DNA of 64,000 nucleotides from Trifolium pratense (Eukaryota; Streptophyta; Magnoliopsida; Fabales; Fabaceae): the NCBI RefSeq assembly GCF_020283565.1, contig NC_060064.1, positions 16,760,337 to 16,824,336 of the forward strand, written 5' to 3'. The notes beneath the pieces are model-generated. The model saw only the letters and a program-made list of their open reading frames with translations, had not been told where the DNA came from and did no database searches. A program made the translations under genes and the position numbers. Shown here one piece after another: positions 35,888 to 46,756 of this stretch (positions within the stretch are counted from its first letter, which is position 1; each line of letters begins with the position of its first letter).

Positions 35888-38800
35888 TCACATGGACCAA
35901 ACTTCGCGAAGTAGTTGATATCTCGCATTTGTGGTGGCGTGACTCCCTTGCTTTCCATTAGTAGTAACTGTTGGAGATGAAGGAAGCTTATCAATGATAG
36001 ATGTAAGCGGCGATTCAAGTTCTTCAAGCTCTTCATCACTTGTATATCCTCTCCTTTGTACAGCCGATACATTTCTGGTCAGGTGACACTTTCCTCCTGC
36101 CTCTGCAACTTTCTCGGCTACATTGGCTGACGAACTAGGTGTATACACAACTGGAGCCGCGGCATAAGGGAAGCTTCTTATGGACTCTGCTGCCAATCTT
36201 CGGTCCACAATAGTCTAAAGATGAAAAAGTTTTAGTTAATAAACTAGTTTTACCTCAGAAAACCGAACTTATCAAAATGTGCATCGATTGAAATTAAAAT
36301 TGCATGAAAGGCATAACCCATTTCGGAATCAGAATAATTTGTTTTTTCTTCCTTTGCTAATGCAAAATTGGACTATACTATACCATCTAGCATAAGTTCT
36401 ACACAACATTCATATTAGTTGTGAAAACTAGCAACAATGTTATGCAGCCTTCATAAAAGATTAAAAACGAGAGAGATGAGTATACCTCTTCATTCAAGGC
36501 CTCCAAGACGGCTCCTGGAACAGCATCCGGACAGAACTCATCCGGAGTGAAGTTACAGAGAACGCGTATAATCAATGAAAGACTGATTGAAGGACATACC
36601 TGCATAATAATAAAAAAAATAAACACACAAAGACAACATGACAAGAAAGTGAAAGTGGTATGCCACAGAAGTATCTAATTCATGAAATCAACCTCCTGTC
36701 TGACTTGTCTATCCATAAGCATGTCTTTTGGGAGCATTAGAAGGTCACTCAAGTCGTTAAGGAGAACAAATGGTTTAGGTTCGCCACCTCCACCCTGTCT
36801 TTCGTCATTCTCACCGTTCTCCTGGTATTCTTCCGGACAATCTTCAGCATCAATGCCAAACATATCAGTGAGCAATCTAGACCAATTTCCAACCTGCAGT
36901 TCAAGTTTCATAAGCATAAACACTTGTAAGCTTAACTTTCGAACATAATGAAACCTTGATACTGCATGAGTCACATGACTCAGATCAACTTTGTGACTAA
37001 ACCACAAATTTTGCTATATTAAGTTTTTGAATTTTTTTTTCATAAGATACATTAAAAGAATTGACTGTTGTCCCTCTAAGATATGCTATGAAAGAGCAAA
37101 GTTTTCAACTGCCAAATTAGAAATTCAAATTTTCAAACTCAATTTTTAGACAATATGGGAGAATACCAAACAATATAAAAATAAAAATACATACGGAATT
37201 TTTTAGCTGTGCACCAGATCCAAAGCTTAAGTTTCCTGCTGGAATTGGCAAAACCTTTGAATCCACAATCGGATCTGATATAGGATCAGTTGGTATCTCA
37301 AGAGCTGATTCCCGAAGAATTGCATTGAACATTGCAACATCGAGTCTATCTATGCACTGTTCCATGACCTGGTGAATGAATAATCTACTCAATCCTTTGA
37401 GCCTTGGAGCAAAAGAAAGGGAAAAAATATAAACATCTTCGCGAAAGGAAGGAGATTGGTAAAAACATACCATTCTTGCCATCACAGGCAAACAACCACA
37501 CTCGTGCCCTCCTGCTCGAACAGGACAGAGTCGTTGAAAAGCATCTTGGAAAGCATTTCGCCAAAGATTGATGGAAAAATTTCCTTGATTGTGATCACCA
37601 AGAGCAGGTCCTAGAAGCCTCCCAATGGATTTATTTGAACACGAGTCCCCAACCGAAGATTGCATATAAGGAGTCAAAGCCTGAAACAATTAATCACACA
37701 TGTAACCTCAAGGGACGGAGTTTAAATCCCCTCAGGGCTCAGGGACGGTTATAAAATAGTAATTAGTTCTTTCATATAATAATAATTTTCCCTTCCTTTT
37801 TAAAAATTTAACTTTCCCTTCCGCAATTTTTCTTATAAAAACTTTTTAACTGAAAAAAGAGAGATTTATACCTGCCACCATACCGACTCTACTAGCCGAG
37901 AAAAGATCCATGATTCTACTCTTTCTAAGGCAAATACAAAGGTTCCTGTCTCCTGCCAATCTTCACCACTCTGCATAAAACCATTTCCTGATTTACCATT
38001 TGAGATACCATTCCATTTCCGTGATGCAGACTTTCCATCATTCCTCTTGGTAGATCCATTTGACCCAGACAACCTCATAATGGGACTAACTTGACATGCA
38101 TTCCCAAATGCTTGTGCAATTATCTCTCTCAGCACAATGGTGTTTGACAACCAGAAAGTTAACCTGAACCGCAAGTCAAGATCAGAATATTCGTTGTTTG
38201 TATTAAACTAAAATTAAAAATCTGTACATGCCAAAATTATGTTAGATTCATGTACATACCTTGAAACATCGTTACCACAAGATTTAGCAACCAAAATAAG
38301 ACCAGAAACAGTATTCTTGGCTATCGTTGCTTTTGTTTTCGTGGTCCAATGCTTGCAAGCATGTATATAGAGCCTAGAAAGGCGCCGAGCAGGTGTGTGC
38401 ACCTTGTGTGCCGAGCTTCCATGCTCTGGTACAATAGAATAAAGTGACACTTCAAGAGCAGCAACTTCTCTCAGTTCCTCTTCGAGATTTTCAATTCGTG
38501 ATTCCATTTCTTTAATTTTCAATTCCAATGCCGCCGCCACTGCTTTCTCACGTTCACTGTTCTCTTCAGCATTAACGGTTTCACGATTTTCATCTTCACT
38601 TCCTATGCTGTGAGCACCATTGGAGGATCCATCCAAGATTTCAATTTCCTTGACCTCTATAACAGGTTTTTCATCAACTTCAACTCCTTCAGATGACTCC
38701 AACGAAACTTTAACAGGAACTTTTGCAGTCTTGGAATTGGTTGACATATTTTTGTTTGTAACTTTCGAAGGAGTTTTATTTGAGTTTGTAGGTTTCTTTT

Positions 38801-39293
38801 GATTGCTGCCTGATACCTTTGACTGCAGTTTATTTCCTTTCCTATCAGATCTCTCCTTTGCTCCACGATTGTTTTCTAAAGAATTCACTCTAACCTTACT
38901 TTTCGGTTCTTTTGAAACTTTCTCAACTTTCTCATCTTCATTTGTGACAGAATCACCTTGAGATGATACTGAATCCTTTGTTGTGTCAGTATCTGATACG
39001 TCTTCAAACCCTTCTTTTTGCTCTTTCTCCAAATCAGTGGAACGATTATCAACCACTTCATTAACTTTCATCTCGACAAGCGCCTCCTCAGACCTGTTGA
39101 CATCATCCACATAATGTATAACTAGATTTTCATAAGTTTCTGAATTCACCGAGGCCGTCTTAAATTCATTTCCTTTTTCAATCAATGTTTTAGATGAATT
39201 ATCTTGATGCAATTTCTTTTCTCTCCTTTCGGTTCTTTTTGAACTCTTAGTTTGAATATTCTTTGAACCTTTTCTCGTGTCAATTTCTTTCAT
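35888..39293 (-). CDS. gar2-related plant protein: low-complexity N-terminus, coiled coil, dilute-like C-terminal region
   Basis: Seven coding exons join in frame to 783 residues: 38260-39293, 37872-38163, 37471-37680, 37195-37368, 36693-36893, 36486-36599 and 35888-36214. The first 250 residues are highly charged, Lys/Glu/Ser/Thr-rich and probably disordered. A coiled coil follows near 252-290 (AAALELKIKEMESRIENLEE). The conserved part then starts (SLYSIVPEHGSSAHKVHTPA, ARRLSRLYIHACKHW). RLTFWLSNTIVLREII near 344-359 resembles the start of the myosin V dilute domain. The rest includes a WRNAFQDAFQRLCPVRAGG block and ends REVWSM. Similar Arabidopsis proteins (At2g42320, At3g57780) carry the vague name nucleolar gar2-related; the molecular function is unknown. 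The start at 39293 is the first ATG after an in-frame stop at 39357-39359, and a leader-exon acceptor lies at 39507-39509. Confidence 0.9.
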
Positions 39294-41573
39294 GTTTTCA
39301 AATTCACTTGAATACCAATCAAATGAAAAAGATTGTGAAAGGAGAAAATGATAGCATTAACTAACCTTAGCAAGCTTCTAAAGTCTGTAACCTCCAACAA
39401 TAACCACTTCGCAGGATAGTGTTTTGGCTTCCACCACCATAAAAGTGAATGCACAATCTCTTGTGCAGCTGTTTTTCAGAGACTCAAAACAACAATGTTC
39501 TACTACCTGCAAAAGTAGTGATGAGATAAGTAACTAAATTCTATAAAAAAAAAAAATAGAAAAAATAAATCAAGAAAACCATGGAAACCAATAAAATTCC
39601 AGAGAGAGGATGAAGAAGCCATTTGAATCATTCATCACAAAACAGTATACCAAAATGAAAAAACCATAAAGAAGACAAGTGCAGAAAGTTCACAAAGCAC
39701 CCAATTTTAAGACATGAGGATGAATTCATGCTAATATAAATTTTCATAAAATAATTGCACCAAATTATCAAGACCTTATTTAGAAAGTAAGAATTGTGTA
39801 GGGTAAGCAGGATCAGATATAGAAAATGTGAACACATGGTCATAAAATAAATAGAACATGAACAAATGGCACAAAAATGCAAGTAGTAGTTGGAGCCAAT
39901 TGACACATGATTCTGGTTCAATTAAGATCTAATCCAAATTAGTGAAATTGAACTAAGTTCCTAAAATTAAGCAAATACATCATCTATCTATGAAGCATTA
40001 ACACATACACATAGTACACCACACTAACAAATCGACACCAATAATAATTTGAAAAAAATGGAATAATTAAATGTAACTGCATGTGCCATGAATGGCATGA
40101 TTCATAGCATATCATCACTAGTTTGATTTACTCTTTGTAGGACCAACTATAATGCATCTTTCAACCAAGGACCAATGTCCTAGATGGAATTAGAATTAGA
40201 TTCCCAGTAGTCAAATAGTGACTGCAAATAGTTACTAGTGTGAAATTTGTACCATTCAATTTCAATCCAATGGTCTACAATACACTCACTGCGTGACGAC
40301 GACACCATTTCCAAAATAGATATATAGAGATACCACTAATTTCTGAGCAAAACAAAACAACAAAATGAATAATATAATATAAAAAAAAAACTCCTGGTGG
40401 AGTAGGGATAATAAACCACTTAACCAAGCATAGACCTAGAAGTAGAGTGTGAAGAAATTTGATACCCCACATCACTACCACCATCATCAATCAAAATATG
40501 CTTGCTAGCTGGATTTATTCCAATCAATAATTTTGAAAATCGAATTTAACAACTGTCTCTAACCTGTAGTATAATAAATAAAACTATTCTCAATTTTTGT
40601 TTTTACTTAATACTACCAATTACTACCATTAATTAAGTTTGACTAAATCAACAAGGAAAGTGTAAACTAAGATCTAGGACTAGTCCTATGTAATCAATTC
40701 AACTACTACATTTTCACAATTTCTTTCAATCCAAAATAACATAACAAAATATATATCAAAACAAACTAAAGAAAAAAAAAGACAAATGAGAAAGCAACAT
40801 TTGAAACAGAAAAAACAAGTACAAACATACAGAGAAGGAGAAGATCTAGAGATAGAGAGAGTGATTGTAGAAAGCAAAGTGGGCGAGTTCGTGTGAGAAC
40901 GAACGATCACGTGAAACGGAAAGAAAAAGGACAAAGCATAGAACAGAACAGAACAGAACAGAGAAAAAGTGTGTGTTTTTTTGTAACCGTTAATAATAAA
41001 TAATAGTAGATGGGAAGAGAAGAGTTAGAAACGTTGGAAGTTACGATAAGAAACACGGGGAGAGGGAGGGAGATGATGAGTTTGAGAGAGTGAAGTAAAT
41101 CGTACGTTAAAATGATGATGATGATGGGACAGTGTTGCAGAGATTAATCCTCCCTCGGGATTAGCAACGGTTACAACAACAACACAACACAACACAACAC
41201 AATAGTGATGTCTCTCTCTGGTTGGTTGTGTTGTGTGTAAGTGTGTAACTGTGTTTGTGTTTTGTGTTTAGAAGAAGTGAAGTACTAGAAAGAAAGAAGG
41301 AAGAGAATGCGGGAACGTGGTGGCATTTTTTATTTTAAAAAGGAAAAAGAAAAGCGTGGTGGTAAGTGGTAACCGGAGATTGGTGTCGGTGTAGGAGTGT
41401 TACCGGGTATGGTAGGTTATGGTGGTGATGTTATCAGGTCAACCTTTCTTCACTTTTTGTTCTTTTAGTAATTGGGTGTGATGTGATGTGATCTTTATGG
41501 GGCCCCTAATTCGTAACCCCACACCCTGCTTTCTCTTTCCCTTTCCCTTTCTCTTTGGGACATGCTAACTATT
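39294..41573 (-). promoter_or_regulatory. Leader, leader intron and promoter of the gar2-related gene
   Basis: A leader exon 39294-39506 is bounded upstream by an acceptor (CTTTTGCAG|GTAGTAG on the minus strand). The matching donor is probably near 40830 (TCTCT|GTATGTTTG), which would make a leader intron of about 1.3 kb. The likely first exon and core promoter, about 40830-41290, contain pentamer repeats (GAACA near 40940-40964, ACAAC near 41172-41200). Beyond 41300 is sequence up to the hAT-like element. The transcription start is not determined. Confidence 0.45.
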
Positions 41574-42272
41574 AGGGGTGATCGCGGTGCGGTTTGGTTC
41601 GGTTTTGAGCATAAAAGTCATCCTAACCGCGAGATAAAAATGCATGCGGTTCGGTTTGGTTCGGTTGATTTTTAAAAAGTCATCCAAACCAAATCAAACC
41701 AAACCAATGCGGTTTGGATCGGTTCGGTTGGTGCGGTTTAAAACATAACGATTGTACCGAACAATTTTAAGCATAAAAAAAAATAAAAAATTGAAGTTCC
41801 AAAATAATATTGTAGTACCAACAAAAATTATTTATCCAAAATAACATTATAGTAACTTACAATTTTAAATATATAAAAAAATTGAATTTTCAAAATAACA
41901 TCACGGTACCGATAAAATTTATTTATTTAAAATAACATTACAACACCAAAATAAAATTTCAGTACAAAAAATAAAAACAACTTGAAGTTCGATTAATTTG
42001 GTCGACTGACTTGGTAATTGGGCATGTATATTGGAATATAAATATATTTTCTTTTACGATATTGGAATATAAATATATAATAGTAACTTAATGCGGTTTT
42101 TGCGGTTATCCGCGGTTTTTGTGGTTTTTGCGGTTTGCGGTTTTGCGGTTTGCGGTTCAGTAAGAAAGTCATCCAAATACATCCAAACCAAATGCGGTTT
42201 TTGCGGTTTTCGGTTTGGTTTGGTTCGATTTGCGGTTTTACTTTTGGATTGGTTCGGATACGATCACCCCTC
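41574..42272. mobile_element. hAT-like non-autonomous element with target duplication
   Basis: The ends AGGGGTGATCG and CGATCACCCCT are inverted repeats. CTAACTATT occurs immediately outside on both sides (41565-41573 and 42273-42281), giving an 8- or 9-bp target duplication. Subterminal regions are dense with GCGGTTT, GGTTTGG and GGTTCGG units. The middle is AT-rich. No transposase is present. Open frames across the right end (42091-42276) are products of the GCGGTTT units. The 8-bp alternative (TAACTATT) and subterminal repeats favour hAT; a 9-bp reading would suggest a Mutator-like element. Confidence 0.8.
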
Positions 42273-42561
42273 CTAACTATTGCTACTTGTTTATTTGGTG
42301 TACCAATGAGTTTCCTAAAACTACACCACTTTCATACATATTTCGTCTCATTTGTTGTCACCACAAAGATAATATTTCGTCTAATTAAATTAGATGGTTG
42401 TCACACTCACATGGCATTTTATATGTTGAGATCAGTATTTGAACATTTAAAATATTATTTATCTATTTTAAAAGTGAAATTTCTCACTGCTAAGCTATCA
42501 GATAAAAAAAGAAAGAAAGATAAGGGATCACTTAGATAGGCACAAACTTAAATGATAAATA

Positions 42562-42818
42562 CTCTCTCCGTCCCAAAATATAAGACTTAGTTGATCACTG
42601 CACGTACGTCAATGGACAACTTTGATCACTAATATTTTTAATTGTCTATTTGTAAAAATTATAAAAACTTAATATTTTGAAAATACTCATCAAAACAAAT
42701 CAAACAAGATCTCGTATGCTATATTTACATCTATATGTTATTAAAAAAATATGTCAAAACAAGATAAATGAATAATACACTTAGTCAAAGTATGTCTTAT
42801 ATATTGAGACAGATGGAG
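42562..42818. mobile_element. Stowaway-like MITE
   Basis: Begins CTCTCTCCGTCCCAAAATAT and ends with the inverse (ATATATTGAGACAGATGGAG), next to TA on both sides. It is 257 bp, AT-rich and non-coding. Confidence 0.7.
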
Positions 42819-42928
42819 TATTTGAGCACACACTTCGAAAAAAATTTAAAAGAAAAATAAATTAATCACATCATTCAATTGTTTTATTTTTAATTTTTTT
42901 AAATTGTGTGAATGTGCTTAAATATTTA

Positions 42929-43052
42929 CTCCTCTGTCCCAAAATATAAGAAAAAATTGGTCAACAAAGATTAATGTATTTAGTCCTAATTTTGAACCAC
43001 ATACATCAAATTTTTTTAACTCATTTTTGTTTATATTTTGGAACGGAGGGGG
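42929..43052. mobile_element. Stowaway-like MITE
   Basis: Begins CTCCTCTGTCCCAAAATATA and ends TATATTTTGGAACGGAGGGG, 124 bp, flanked by TA. This is a second, shorter member of the family lying 110 bp after the previous one. Confidence 0.7.
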
Positions 43053-43209
43053 TATCATGTAGGCTTGTGCCTACCTAAGTATTACAAAAAGATAATACTC
43101 ACTCAATTTAAAAAATTCTAGCTACTAAAATATGAAAATGGTTTTTTTGAGATTTTGATCCTCTTCATAATAAAATAAAAATATGTTGGTCATGTTGTGT
43201 GGTAATATC

Positions 43210-43375
43210 TAGAGTCGTCAAATGGACTGGCACGTACTTATAAAAAAAATGGACTGGCCAATTCGGTGAGTCAGACAAAATAAATAGGTCAGCCGGCCCG
43301 GTCCAATTATTATGGGCTACACATTATCAAGCTCGGCTCGGTCCATGAGGGCTAATGGGCCAGCCCGACCCATTT
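43210..43375. mobile_element. Truncated hAT-like repeat fragment
   Basis: GC-rich motifs (GTCGTCAAATGGACTGGC, GGCCCGGTCC, GGGCTAATGGGCCAGCCCGA) stand out from the AT-rich flanks and are typical of a hAT family end in plants. Only one end is visible, so it is incomplete. Confidence 0.35.
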
Positions 43376-43653
43376 CATTTTTTTTTCTTGTTTATTCAAT
43401 ATTTTTTTATGTCATTTTTTTGATACATTAATTTCTCATAATTATCAATTTTCAAAGATATTATATGATGCAACTGTAAATAATTTTTATATCAATACTA
43501 AATATCAATTAAACTCTATTGTTGACAAAAGCAGCTCCTTCTCACTAAAAAATATAAGAGAGAAAATATAAATAGCAAGTTAGTGGAGTTTGACTAAATT
43601 AATTAAAATTATTTTTTTAAGCAAAGAAAAATATATTAAAACAATAAGAATAA

Positions 43654-43830
43654 TGCTAGCAACACACTCTTTAACAAACACACTCCAACACACTCTTTTT
43701 TATTGGTTGAAATTCACATGGGTCCCATAAAAAAATGTGGATCCATATAACTTTTATGGGACCCATATAAATTTTAACCAATAGAAAAAAGTGTATTAGA
43801 GTGTGTTTGTTAAAGAGTGCGTTGCTAGCA
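43654..43830. mobile_element. MITE with near-perfect long inverted ends
   Basis: Starts TGCTAGCAACACACTCTTTA and ends TAAAGAGTGCGTTGCTAGCA. The arms pair over roughly 70 bp on each side, through TTGGTTGAAATTCACATGGG and its counterpart, so the whole 177-bp element can fold into one hairpin. It is non-coding. Confidence 0.8.
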
Positions 43831-44897
43831 CTAACAAACCGTTGAGAGGGTCAAATCTAACCTAGCAACCACACAAAAGTGTAGAAGTCAACCCTAAAGG
43901 ATAATACAACCGTAAACACACTACACAAAAGTGGTATAGAAACAAACTATACAAGATTAAATCAAATGCTAGACAACCCAATACACACCAAATACAACCT
44001 CGGATCCAAAATCAGATTTAAAAAGATCCAAACAACGCCAACAACCATGACAACAGCCACACAAGCAACACCAAACCACCCACATATCTGAGTAACTAAC
44101 ACCACCATTGATGAGGCTTTGACGTGACAGAGCAAAACCCTCCACGAGACGGAAAACTCATAAACCGTTAATTTTGATGGATTTCAATAACGTATAAAAT
44201 AATTTTTCAATTTTTCTAAAAATTTCTATGGATGATCTATATGTTATAATCTTACAATCTAACGGTCGATTTTGTAAAATTCGTATTCATTATAATGTTA
44301 TTCGAGATTTGTGCATGATGCACCATATGAAGTGGTTCGTGTTAGAAAAAGCCTGTTAACCATGAAATTGCAAAATTTAATTGTATGTTTTCAATGTAAC
44401 TATTTTATTCGAATTCGAAAAATGTAATTTCTTTCACATGACTTGAGTTTGATTTTTTAAAAGATAATCATTATCCTTTCATTCAATTAAATTGAAAATA
44501 TCTAACCGTTCGATGAAAAACATGTATTCTACTATTTAATATTTATGTTTTTTTTTTGACAAAATATTTATGTTGTTTAAATTCAATGGCATTAGTTTGT
44601 CAAAACAAAATCCAATTGCATTAATTAATTAAATTTTATGTTATATTTCTTTAATTAATTAATCAAATTTGCTAATACTTAATGTAACAACAATATCTAT
44701 AACAATTCCGTCAAAAAACAATATCTATAACAAATCACGAGTATTTTGGCAATTGTTAAAAATAAATCAAAGCTTGCTCAATGATAGTTCTTATTAAACT
44801 TGTTATGAAGACACTTTTCTCTTAGAGAAAACAGCAATAACTATTTTATAACAAGCTTGTAAATTGATATGAATAATAAACTTAGAAGTATATGCAG

Positions 44898-44960
44898 GGT
44901 ATGGTGGGAGCATGGAGCGGTGGACAAGATCCGCAAGCTGCAAAAGGATGGGATTGAGAG
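44898..44960 (+). other. Isolated exon-like segment of unknown origin
   Basis: A 63-bp, relatively GC-rich stretch is bounded by a good acceptor (TATGCAG) and a strong donor (GTAAGTG). One frame is open throughout and contains VWWEHGAVDKIRK then LQKDGIE; another starts with GMVGAWSGGQDPQ but ends in a stop. Nothing else that looks like coding sequence lies within 1 kb on either side. It could be a stranded exon of a decayed or captured gene. I do not recognise the protein. Confidence 0.3.
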
Positions 44961-46235
44961 GTAAGTGCCACTAACATGCACATAATATATTCTATATTGA
45001 AATTATAGTAAAGAATAAAGGACACAAATTATTAGTTTAACTCGGTTGATAAAGACATCTCATTCTATAAAATGGAGAGATTTAAAGTTGAATTCAGACA
45101 CTCTATATATTCATTTTAATAATTTTAATAATGAAATTTTAGTCATTAAATTATATTAAAAAAAAAAAAAATAGGAAACACAAATCATGAGTGAATATAA
45201 AGATATCTTTTGTGTTGGGATAAGGGTTGGCATAAACATGTGGTAACGCGCGTTTAGATCTCATCTAGTACTGTATATTATAATCGATTTTGTGCATTTT
45301 TGGAATCAAAAGCATTGGTGTAAGTCTCAACTCCAAACATTACCTTAGCAAGCACCGACGAAAATCAGAAAAAACCACTCATTGCCTTTTTAATATTTTA
45401 CTTGAATCATACAGTACGGAGTATGTGACAACTTTATTTATATATAGCCTTTTTTTAAAGGACGTGACAACTTTATATTCTTTATTAGACAGTTTTATAA
45501 GTCACATTTTATAACCAAATTTAAATACATGAGGTACATTACATGATCGAGAATGAAGAATCGAACTTAAACAATGTTCATCAAGGTAATAGTGGAAGAG
45601 ATACCTACAAAACACTTTGACGCTCAACACTTTGACGCTCAAGTTAATAAAATAGCAAAAAATGAGATATTTTTTGTGATTAGAATTGTGTATCTTGCTT
45701 GTGATGAAGAGGATTATTTACAGTACCATGGAGATAGCCGCTACAAACAATAGGTTTCAAGAAGTGAGATGGTGACCATTGGTGACTATTGATAGTTGAG
45801 AGATATTATATATTGCAGAAATTATAGGCGCAAAATTACTGTGATTCATGGAGTGAGTGTGTAGTAGAGATGTGCGAGGAGTTCAAATAGAATTAGACTT
45901 TGACCTAGTCCAGAACAAGAGATATAAATGTACATAAAATGATGCAATTTTAAATATTTCCTTTTTAGAAGTTCTAACACTTCTTCACTAGGTAAAATTT
46001 TACTCATTGAGCATTTATGGAAGCTGGAAATATGGGGGAAGAGTGTACCTGGAAAAGTTTTATTTTATTTTTAATACTCATTGAGCATTGATGTAAAAGG
46101 TATAACGGCTAAAAGGATAAACCAGATAAGAGCGATGAAAGATATGATGCCTTCATTAAACATGCTTGCAATGCTTGTATTTATTATAATGGAAGTCTCT
46201 TTACCTTGACAAAAATAGTTAGCTTCAACTAAGTA

Positions 46236-46310
46236 ATTGGACTTGAGTGGTTAATGAACTCCCTTAAGACAAATTATTCGGAAAAACTCGAATTCAATTT
46301 ATAGCGAAAA
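46236..46310 (+). mobile_element. SINE-like fragment
   Basis: GGACTTGAGTGGTTAATGAA (A-box-like) is followed about 45 bp later by AACTCGAATTCAAT (B-box-like). This is the spacing of a tRNA-derived SINE. It sits downstream of the GH28 gene. Confidence 0.4.
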
Positions 46311-46756
46311 CAACTATTGGTCAGACATTTATAAAATTTCTCATTTTTATAACATTCGCTACTTAAGTAGTGGAAGGTTAAAAATGGAAACACGTAGGGC
46401 GCACGAGAAGTAAGTAGAGCGGCCAAAGAAAGACTCCCGGTGGAACCTATTTGGGTCATTTTTTCTCCATATGCTCTAGATACTAAAATTATGGATTTCA
46501 AATGAGTATTCAGAATTGAATTTTCTGTAGAAAAAAATAATATCCTACTTATACCATTTATTCTATCATAACCAAGAAATTGTTATAAACAATTTGAAGG
46601 CCTTACAGTCACAAATCTTTGAATGGTAAAATGCAATCAGATAATATAATGAAACAGTATATGATCCCCAATATTTTTTTCTGGATGCACAAAGCAAATG
46701 CTTCTCCCCTCTTTTGAACGACCAATGTAAACCTTTTTCCTATGCAGACCAAAAAG

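Larger units (their letters stand above)
43831..46756. other. Spacer between repeats and the GH28 gene
   Basis: Mostly AT-rich and non-coding. It contains a partial copy (about 44155-44350) of the foldback family seen whole at 50640-51045, an isolated exon-like segment at 44898-44960, SINE-like pieces near 45033-45110 and 46236-46310, and the GH28 3' region at its right end. The frame at 45290-45514 has no motif. Confidence 0.4.

Noticed and set aside
37117..37689. A 190-codon continuous frame in the gar2-related gene
   Set aside because: It spans two true exons plus an intron that happens to be open. Splice sites at 37369-37470 restore the conserved sequence, so it is not a separate gene.
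42091..42539. Two overlapping open frames rich in Phe/Gly/Arg
   Set aside because: They are generated by the GCGGTTT subterminal repeats of the hAT-like element and run on into unrelated sequence.
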